NCBI RefSeq assembly: GCF_003399765.1
Contig: NZ_NFZV01000027.1
Span: forward strand, 1-58,335
Length of the DNA: 58,335 nucleotides
Reading direction: 5' to 3'
From: Alkalilimnicola ehrlichii
Lineage (GTDB): Bacteria; Pseudomonadota; Gammaproteobacteria; Nitrococcales; AK92
Shown: in pieces, positions 53,144-58,335 of the stretch
How positions within the stretch are numbered: position 1 is the stretch's first letter
How the letters are laid out: each line of letters begins with the position of its first letter
The notes under the pieces: model-generated
Told to the model about the DNA's origin: nothing
Database searches by the model: none
Seen by the model: only the letters and a program-made list of their open reading frames with translations
Position numbers and translations under genes: made by a program

Positions 53144-53479
53144 GTGGCGAAAGTTGCTGTAATAAATAAGTCGAAGCTAGATAAGCTCGGCTATGTCGAC
53201 CATGCCTTCAGACTGTCGTTGTGGGGAATGATCTTTCTGTTCCCTTTAGCGATGCTGATCTCTTATATAGATGATTACCTCAACCTCGGTGGTTTCGCGA
53301 GCTTGACGCTATCTTTTGCCCTGGAAAACGCATTGTGGGCTTTTGGGATCTTTATGGTGGCTTGGTTTCTGCTAGTTCTAACCGGCAGCAAACGCGAGAG
53401 CGATGTTTTAGCGTTTGCTGCCGGTTCTTTGCTGTTTGTTCTGATAGCTGCTGTTAATGCTATGTCGGTATTTTCCTGA
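53144..53479 (+). CDS. Small membrane protein, three helices
   Basis: A 111-residue protein with three hydrophobic segments (LWGMIFLFPLAMLISYI, LENALWAFGIFMVAWFLLVLTG and VLAFAAGSLLFVLIAAVNAMS). The start is GTG with a weak AGAAG upstream. I do not recognise a family. It stands alone, convergent with the next gene. Confidence 0.6.
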   Translation: MAKVAVINKSKLDKLGYVDHAFRLSLWGMIFLFPLAMLISYIDDYLNLGGFASLTLSFALENALWAFGIFMVAWFLLVLTGSKRESDVLAFAAGSLLFVLIAAVNAMSVFS

Positions 53480-53491
53480 GGCCGAGCTTGC

Positions 53492-54232
53492 TTACTGGAA
53501 GGTGTTGCTATGGAAACCGGCCTTCCACACGAGGTTTTGAACCAGTGGGCGGTAGGCGCTAGCTGGAGGTAGCTGCGAGGTAAAGCCAAATAAATCTTTC
53601 TCATGCTCGGGCAGCAGGCAAACCGAGTTCGGATTCATGAATGCACATAAGCAGTGCCAGATCGCGTACAGTTCGGTAAGTCGCGAGGAGCTGATTAGCT
53701 CCGTCCGTTGAATCTCCTGCTTGCCCCTCTCTGTGTGTTCGATGATCAAAATGCCTTCCACGCTGCTACGCTGTGCATGGCTGAGTATATCGATGTATCC
53801 CTTCGCGGTTTCCCATTCTATTGTGTCGACCAGTTTTTTCTTTCGAAATATTTTTATTTGGCGGCTTTCTCGTTCGAAGGTGAGCCAGGTTTTGACTTTT
53901 TTTTGGCCCCGGCTTTGTGTCCAATAGCTTCGTCCTGTTATGGCCGCTGTCGGTGCAATAAATAAAAGAACCGATGAAAACAGGAGGATGTCTTGCCAAT
54001 CGATAGGATATGCCGCAGCGTAGCCGATAAATAAAGCAATCCAGGACCAGGTGCCGATGACGAGGGCGCCAAGCAGCCCAGCGAAGAGAAACTCTTTCGC
54101 TTCGCCCGGGAGTTGGATGGTGATCGCTTCTGGCGTGAATGTTCCACCGGGTGCTTTGAAGTGTTGATTGCCTTTGGGCAAGGGGCCTGCGGCAACCCGG
54201 CGGTAGTAGTAGGAAGTGTAGACGGCGGGCAT
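53492..54232 (-). CDS. Membrane-anchored protein, possibly DUF6708-like
   Basis: A 246-residue protein. A short N-terminal segment (FTPEAITIQLPGEAKEF) precedes two helices (FAGLLGALVIGTWSWIALFIG, DILLFSSVLLFIAPTAAITG), then a cytosolic PH-like beta region (VKTWLTFERESRQIKIFRKKKLVDTIEW) and a C-terminal LTELYAIWHCLCAFMNP. The layout is reminiscent of DUF6708-like proteins seen near type VI genes, but I am unsure. No type VI component is nearby. Confidence 0.45.
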   Translation of the reverse strand: MPAVYTSYYYRRVAAGPLPKGNQHFKAPGGTFTPEAITIQLPGEAKEFLFAGLLGALVIGTWSWIALFIGYAAAYPIDWQDILLFSSVLLFIAPTAAITGRSYWTQSRGQKKVKTWLTFERESRQIKIFRKKKLVDTIEWETAKGYIDILSHAQRSSVEGILIIEHTERGKQEIQRTELISSSRLTELYAIWHCLCAFMNPNSVCLLPEHEKDLFGFTSQLPPASAYRPLVQNLVWKAGFHSNTFQ

Positions 54233-54344
54233 TCCGGATCCTTCTTTTATTGCTTATATTCTAACGAAGGACGACGGGGCGGAAAAGGCGCCGCCACCGG
54301 GCGGGTGCGCGCCCGATGGCATGACTGACTGCCCGCAGAGGGGC

Positions 54345-54368
54345 AAGGAAACTGTTCAGCGTTTCCTT
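54345..54368. terminator. Hairpin at the 3' end of the barrel gene
   Basis: AAGGAAAC (54345-54352) and GTTTCCTT (54361-54368) form a perfect 8-bp stem around TGTTCAGC that overlaps the stop codon of the minus-strand gene. An A-run flanks it on plus. It is a plausible terminator between the two minus-strand genes. Confidence 0.5.
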
Positions 54369-54909
54369 AAAAACGCCAGCCTAGGTGCACGGTAGGAAAG
54401 ATCGAATAGCGATCCTCCCGGTAGCGTTGGCCGGATATCACGATGTCATCTTGATTAATATGGTACCTAAGCGAAACCCAGGGGGTGACGTAGAAGTGAT
54501 TGCCGAATTCGAAGCGGTAGCCGATGCGGGGTCCTACGGCCCAACCGTTTTGGTGGGCCGTCTCGCGCGTCTCCTCTAGCCGATAACGCGTCCGCGAGTA
54601 GTCGACGTCGAGCCCGGCAAATATGCCTTGCGTGACGCCCGAAAAGAAATAATCGGCCTTTGCGGTTACTCCGCGGACACGCAAATCGAAGTCGTCGTCC
54701 CCGTGGAAAAATTCCGGCACATCGGCGCCGAATACGCCAAGCTGTACCCGCATTGAGCCGTCGTACAGTTGATGGGCTATATGCGCCGAGAATCCGTTTA
54801 CCGCATAGGCGAACGGATCGGCTTCCAGCTCCCATTGCGCCGCAGCCGGCGCGGCAAGCAGGCTGGCGGTGACTACTGTGAGGGCTTGTTGCGATAATCT
54901 CTTTAACAT
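54367..54909 (-). CDS. Outer-membrane beta-barrel protein
   Basis: A 180-residue protein with a signal peptide (ALTVVTASLLAAPAAAQ) and alternating strands ending LGWRF, the C-terminal Phe typical of Bam-folded barrels. About eight strands fit the OmpA/OmpW-size class. The function is unknown; the sequence YFFSGVTQGIFAGLDVDYSRTRY is typical of periplasm-to-surface barrel turns. RBS GAGGA is 5 bases before the ATG. The gene is divergent from the AraC-type regulator at 55089, which might control it. Confidence 0.72.
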   Translation of the reverse strand: MLKRLSQQALTVVTASLLAAPAAAQWELEADPFAYAVNGFSAHIAHQLYDGSMRVQLGVFGADVPEFFHGDDDFDLRVRGVTAKADYFFSGVTQGIFAGLDVDYSRTRYRLEETRETAHQNGWAVGPRIGYRFEFGNHFYVTPWVSLRYHINQDDIVISGQRYREDRYSIFPTVHLGWRF

Positions 54910-55027
54910 AATGTCCTCTATCGTTCCGGTTCGTAACGCGGGGAGCGCTGCCGCTATTTAGCTTGAAGAAGAACCGGAAAAGTAATTTGGCCCGCAGTCT
55001 TCAGCGACTATCGAGCGTTGGCTCGAA

Positions 55028-55043
55028 CCCTGCTGGAGCAGGG
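55028..55043. promoter_or_regulatory. Short hairpin upstream of the AraC-type gene
   Basis: CCCTGCT-GG-AGCAGGG is a perfect 7-base dyad 46 bases upstream of the AraC-type start, in the divergent region with the barrel gene. Operator or leader element; not decided. Confidence 0.35.
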
Positions 55044-55088
55044 AAGGTCAGCACGCAGTGAGAGTAGCGACGGTAAGGCGTTCCAGGA

Positions 55089-56189
55089 ATGACTCGTATC
55101 GACAAAAGTACTGACCTTTCTCGCCACGTTGGCAACACGACCCGCCGATCGCCCGTGTCCTTGTCCGTCCGAGCAGTGGCACCGCTGCTTACTTACCTCG
55201 GCGAGAAGGGGTACGACACCGAGGATCTTATGCGTTCTACGGGTACCGACCCGAACAGCGTCGCGCTGGGGGATCCGGAGGCGCGTATTCCTCACAAAAC
55301 GGCTATTGCGCTCTGGGAGACGGCCGCCCAATGGGTGAACGACCCCGATATCGGTTTACACGTTGCGGAGGGTGTCGGCGCGGGGGCATTCGGCGTATTG
55401 GAGTATGCGCTGGCCACCAGTGCTACGTTAGGCGAAGGTATTCAACGCCTTATCCGCTACAATCGCGTACTGCACGATGCTGCGAGGATAGACCTTCAGG
55501 AGCAGGAGGATCAGGCTGTCCTTAGCCATTGGCTACCGTTGCCGGGAGGCGCGCCGCGGCCGGTATCCGATTTTGTCGTAACGGTATGGTTGACCGGGTT
55601 TCGGCGCCTAACAGGCGTTAACTGGACTCCGTTAGAAGTCCGCTTTCCTCACTCGGAACCGGCGGATCTATCCGAATACCGTCGCGTGTTCGATGCGCCG
55701 CTTCGGTTTGACCGCGAACGTAGCGAGTTGGTGATTCCTCGGTCGCTACTAACGGCGCCCGTACCCACCGCAGACCCTGCCCTACAACAGATCGTCGAGG
55801 CGCAGGTTGCCTCTTTGCTGGAGCGCCTGCCGGCTGGCGAGACCTATACCGATAAGATACAGCGAGAGCTTGCTAACGAGCATACGGGCTTTCGGCCAAG
55901 TTTGAATAAGATCGCGACAAGGCTGCATGTTACCCCGCGTACGCTGCATCGAAGGTTGGCAGAGGAAGGGACCAGTTTTCGGGTGGTTGTGCATACCGTT
56001 CGGCGCGAATTGGCTGAGCGCTATCTGCAAGAGGGGCGGCTGACGGTTGCGGAAATTGCGTTTTTGCTGGGCTATTCGGAAGCCAGTGCGTTCCATCGTG
56101 CTTTCAAGCGCTGGACCGGCTACTCGCCGTTAGATTTTCGCAGTCGTAAACAGTCAAGTGCAGGGGCCGGTTTGTCCTTGCGGAAGTGA
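55089..56189 (+). CDS. AraC-family regulator, OruR/ArgR-like type
   Basis: A 366-residue regulator. The N-terminal ~200 residues follow the ligand-domain layout of the OruR/VirS-like branch (VRAVAPLLTYLGEKGYDTEDLM, WETAAQWVNDPDIGLHVAE). The C-terminal ~100 residues hold two helix-turn-helix motifs (LNKIATRLHVTPRTLHRRLAE and LTVAEIAFLLGYSEASAFHRA, then FKRWTGYSPLDFR). Targets are unknown; it may act on the divergent barrel gene. Confidence 0.85.
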   Translation: MTRIDKSTDLSRHVGNTTRRSPVSLSVRAVAPLLTYLGEKGYDTEDLMRSTGTDPNSVALGDPEARIPHKTAIALWETAAQWVNDPDIGLHVAEGVGAGAFGVLEYALATSATLGEGIQRLIRYNRVLHDAARIDLQEQEDQAVLSHWLPLPGGAPRPVSDFVVTVWLTGFRRLTGVNWTPLEVRFPHSEPADLSEYRRVFDAPLRFDRERSELVIPRSLLTAPVPTADPALQQIVEAQVASLLERLPAGETYTDKIQRELANEHTGFRPSLNKIATRLHVTPRTLHRRLAEEGTSFRVVVHTVRRELAERYLQEGRLTVAEIAFLLGYSEASAFHRAFKRWTGYSPLDFRSRKQSSAGAGLSLRK

Positions 56190-56270
56190 CCATTTAGATG
56201 GGCATTAGAGCCTTTAAGTATTAACGTTGTATGATGTTTGGCAATCGAAGCGACAGCAGGAACAAAGAAA

Positions 56271-56471
56271 ATGAATATCGATAATGCAGGGAAGGACCAG
56301 GGGATGTGCCCGTCTTGCGAGAAAGTTCCGGTGAGAGAGGGCGAGGAATTGTGCGTCGATTGTGGGGCGGCGCTTGATGAGCTGAAAGCGAATATGCCTA
56401 AGCCTTGGCTCCCTTTGGTTCTTGCTGTTGGAATGGCCGTCCTTGCGATCGTGAAACTGCTGTCCTTCTAG
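56271..56471 (+). CDS. Zinc-ribbon protein with one membrane helix
   Basis: A 66-residue protein: CPSCEK ... LCVDCG forms a four-Cys zinc ribbon (residues ~13-38), followed by a single helix (WLPLVLAVGMAVLAIVKLL). ATG 56271 follows AGGAACAAAG; a longer frame to 56238 has no support. Tail-anchored ribbon proteins of this size are of unknown role. Confidence 0.65.
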   Translation: MNIDNAGKDQGMCPSCEKVPVREGEELCVDCGAALDELKANMPKPWLPLVLAVGMAVLAIVKLLSF

Positions 56472-56580
56472 TATGCCTTTAGCATCCCGTTCGGCTTCGG
56501 CCTCCAGTTGCGCGGTGGTGCTTGCTCGGTCGTCGATGTATCCCCATTTGGCCTATGCCGCCGCCAGTGTGGCGGTGTGA

Positions 56581-56913
56581 ATGGAGGATATGGCTCCTAT
56601 GATGATTGCGAGATGGACGATCGAAGCCCGTTTTGGCTATAAGCCACAGGTTATCGAATCGATGAAGAAATGGAGCGACGAGGTAGGCCGCGAGATAGGG
56701 TGGCCGCCGGATCGTATGCGGGTCTATACCGGTTCGCTCGGGGCGCCGGAGTCGACGGTGCAGTCGGAAATCGAGATCGATAGCCTAGAGGAGCTTGACG
56801 AGGCCTGGGGTAAGCTTGCGACGCTGGAGTCGCATAAACAGTGGAGTAAGGATTTAGAGCCTTACGTCGTCTCGGGAACTCCGCACTGGGAGGTGCTGCG
56901 GGTTGTAGAGTAA
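56581..56913 (+). CDS. Small protein, DUF6176/NIPSNAP-like
   Basis: A 110-residue (or ~103 from an internal Met) ferredoxin-like-fold protein: IARWTIEARFGYKPQVIESMKKW, RVYTGSLGAPESTVQSEIE and LESHKQWSKDLEPYVVSGTPHWEVLRVVE. This resembles small DUF6176/NIPSNAP-type dimeric proteins. No adjacent partner. Function not assigned. Confidence 0.6.
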   Translation: MEDMAPMMIARWTIEARFGYKPQVIESMKKWSDEVGREIGWPPDRMRVYTGSLGAPESTVQSEIEIDSLEELDEAWGKLATLESHKQWSKDLEPYVVSGTPHWEVLRVVE

Positions 56914-56970
56914 GGGGTGTGCTAACGGCGATTGGCAAGCATGCGCCACGGCTATCCTAGTAGGCTAGAG

Positions 56971-56998
56971 CTTGCCCCTCGCCGTAGCGAGGGGCAAG
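56971..56998. terminator. Strong bidirectional terminator
   Basis: CTTGCCCCTCGC (56971-56982) and GCGAGGGGCAAG (56987-56998) form a perfect 12-bp stem with a CGTA loop, between the small DUF gene (stop 56913) and the convergent RRM gene (stop 57013). There is no long T-run. Confidence 0.7.
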
Positions 56999-57012
56999 TA
57001 TTCATACGAGGC

Positions 57013-57255
57013 TCAGCGCTGCTGGGCTTCGTTAATCCGTAAGTCACGGCCGCCGAGGTTGGTGCCGTTCAGAGCGTTAATGGCTCGCTCGGCGCTCTCG
57101 CCGTTCATCTTGACGAAGGCGAAGCCGCGCGGACGGCCGGTTTCGCGATCGGTAATCAAGCGGACCTCGTCAACGTCTCCATAGGCGCCGAACAGGTCGC
57201 GTACTTCGTTTTCGGTGGCGGTGAAGGGGAGGTTACCGACGTAAATGGATTTCAT
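57013..57255 (-). CDS. RNA-binding RRM protein
   Basis: An 80-residue single RNA-recognition-motif protein. RNP2 is SIYVGNLPF, RNP1 is RGFAFVKM, and the C terminus is GRDLRINEAQQR. Such small bacterial RRM proteins bind RNA and often respond to cold in aquatic bacteria. Start ATG 57255 gives the usual MKSIYVGNL; the frame to 57282 adds residues without support. An untranslated leader of ~230 bases upstream may hold a temperature-responsive structure (inference). Confidence 0.87.
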   Translation of the reverse strand: MKSIYVGNLPFTATENEVRDLFGAYGDVDEVRLITDRETGRPRGFAFVKMNGESAERAINALNGTNLGGRDLRINEAQQR

Positions 57256-57546
57256 AGTCAAATCTACTCTCAAAGTTTGCAATCGCAGGCTATATAAGCC
57301 AGCGCTGCCGTATGATTAATCGATTGGCGCGATCAAAAGGGAGGTCGTGCATGACATTCCCAGCGTGAAGGGCGCTCGGGTAGTCCTAATCAGTCGTTCT
57401 TGGAGATCCGGGAAGGCGAGGCAGAGCCTCGTAATCGACGGGAAATCGGCAGAGGAAAGCTAGTAACTGGCACTTAGACTACAGGCAGTGTGCGCGTAGT
57501 GCAAGTAAAAATAATCAGAAGGTTAATGAAGTAACGAACGAATGAC

Positions 57547-57921
57547 TCATCCTCGGCCTAGCGTTCGTCCTCGCTCTTTCGCTTGCCAAGGTAAATGCCC
57601 GGTGAGTTCGATTTCCAAGGCAAAGCTTAAGAACGTGCGGATGAGCACGATAATGGCGAGCACGCCTACCGAGGTAAAGGTTAGCTCTATGGCCACGGTA
57701 TGGATAATGTCCGCTGCAATGAGGAACTCCAGACCGAGCAAGATGCCGCGCCCTAGGCGAATCCGGACGGTGAGAAAGGTAGGTTCCTCGCCGCTTTTTC
57801 GGAACACGCTTAGCACCGCCAACCATAGGGCGTACAGAGACATTACCAAAATAACGCCGATGCCGATCAGTTCTATAGCTGCCGCGCACCAGGCGGCGAT
57901 GGGTTCAACGATGTCGGACAT
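57547..57921 (-). CDS. DUF1622 family membrane protein
   Basis: A 124-residue protein with three hydrophobic segments (LIGIGVILVMSLYALWLAVL, GILLGLEFLIAADIIHTVAIEL and VGVLAIIVLIRTFLSFALEIEL). This layout and the GLEFLIAADII signature match DUF1622. Function unknown. ATG 57921 has GAGGAG 7 bases upstream. Confidence 0.8.
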   Translation of the reverse strand: MSDIVEPIAAWCAAAIELIGIGVILVMSLYALWLAVLSVFRKSGEEPTFLTVRIRLGRGILLGLEFLIAADIIHTVAIELTFTSVGVLAIIVLIRTFLSFALEIELTGHLPWQAKERGRTLGRG

Positions 57922-57952
57922 GCTCGACTCCTCTCTATGCGGTGCCCTATGA

Positions 57953-58335
57953 GGGCGGGGGCGGGATTTGAGGGATACCGAGGGATGTTCGTTCGGATTT
58001 CGGGTTAATTAGAGGCTTAATAAAGGCTTATGGTGCTTTGGCGGGAGGTGATATTCGACGGCCTGAGCCTAGTCGCTATTGCCTGTAGCGATGCATAACG
58101 GCCTGTTTCGCCCTCCTGGGCGAGTCCCTTTTGGCTCAGACCCTCCCTGGTCTTCGGCCTTCGGCTCGCTTAGCGCACCTCATCCGCTCCCGGCGAATGA
58201 GTCTTTGCGTCGCCAAAGAAAAGGAACCAAAAGAAAGGCGACCCGGAGGCGCTGCCCCGCTGCGCGGGGTTCCCTGCGCTTCTCGGGGCTTTCGGGGTTC
58301 GCCCGACAGGCCTTTGTCGCTGCGCTATCCTGCTC
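57953..58335. repeat. Intergenic repeat-like sequence at window end
   Basis: No gene supported in these 383 bases. From ~58200, CGTCGCCAAAGAAAAGGAAC and AAAAGAAAGGCGACCCGGAG, followed by a CCCCGC-TGC-GCGGGG hairpin (58255-58269), look like a family of intergenic sequences common in gammaproteobacteria that is often mis-annotated as short proteins. Other copies were not seen in this window. Confidence 0.5.

Overview
The window reads as chromosomal DNA of a gammaproteobacterium, probably aquatic or halotolerant. This is inferred from the family mix (HME-RND efflux with a TolC-type pore, DUF3087, outer-membrane barrels, NADP-glutamate dehydrogenase), Shine-Dalgarno spacing and GC-rich coding sequence; genus is not assigned. 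No rRNA, tRNA, CRISPR, phage or complete IS was seen. About ten conserved genes are each split by a single-base change, nearly all a missing base in a homopolymer. Rejoining the frames restores normal proteins every time, so I annotate them as full genes carrying probable sequencing errors.

Layout. 1-6.8 kb: end of an MNT-HEPN protein; a divergent ArsR-rhodanese regulator and MFS pump sharing a palindromic operator; a CPBP membrane protein; and a FadR-controlled GlcD-type oxidase divergent from an isochorismatase-fold hydrolase. 6.9-13.8 kb: an integron-cassette-like accessory region on the minus strand, with attC-like sites at 7330-7389, 7912-7983 and 10421-10477 and an R'' box at 7004-7010. 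It carries small unknown genes, a BsuBI/PstI-type restriction-modification pair and an orphan GAD-like/DUF1851 immunity gene. A ParD-like/methionine aminopeptidase pair with nested operator palindromes lies on the opposite strand. No integrase is present. 14-20.5 kb: a heavy-metal RND efflux operon (TolC-type pore, His-rich adaptor lipoprotein, CzcA-like pump). 20.6-27 kb: TrpB2, glutamate dehydrogenase, DUF3087, an XRE/DUF2178 pair and a membrane protein. 27-32 kb: two tandem exported ankyrin proteins.

33.1-43 kb (minus strand): a tight seven-gene operon. In order it encodes class I HMG-CoA reductase, a UbiA prenyltransferase, a rifampicin-phosphotransferase-like dikinase, a BtaA-like aminocarboxypropyl transferase, a polyprenol kinase fused to a DUF92-like domain, a GNAT enzyme and an OleC-like AMP ligase. 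Most junctions overlap or abut. Together they look like an undescribed pathway that makes prenyl diphosphate, attaches it to an acceptor and decorates the product. This is the strongest candidate new system here.

43.5-51.5 kb: a glutathione peroxidase; a LuxR-type regulator without LuxI; a pheST pair whose beta subunit resembles Thermus/Deinococcus PheT; a GNAT enzyme; and, facing them, a 30-residue peptide gene followed by a hairpin and an M29-like protein. A PheRS-targeting small-molecule or peptide island with a resistant PheRS copy is possible but unproven. 51.8-58.3 kb: hemerythrin-like protein, truncated haemoglobin, membrane and outer-membrane proteins, an AraC regulator, a zinc-ribbon protein, an RRM protein, DUF1622, and a terminal intergenic repeat-like sequence.
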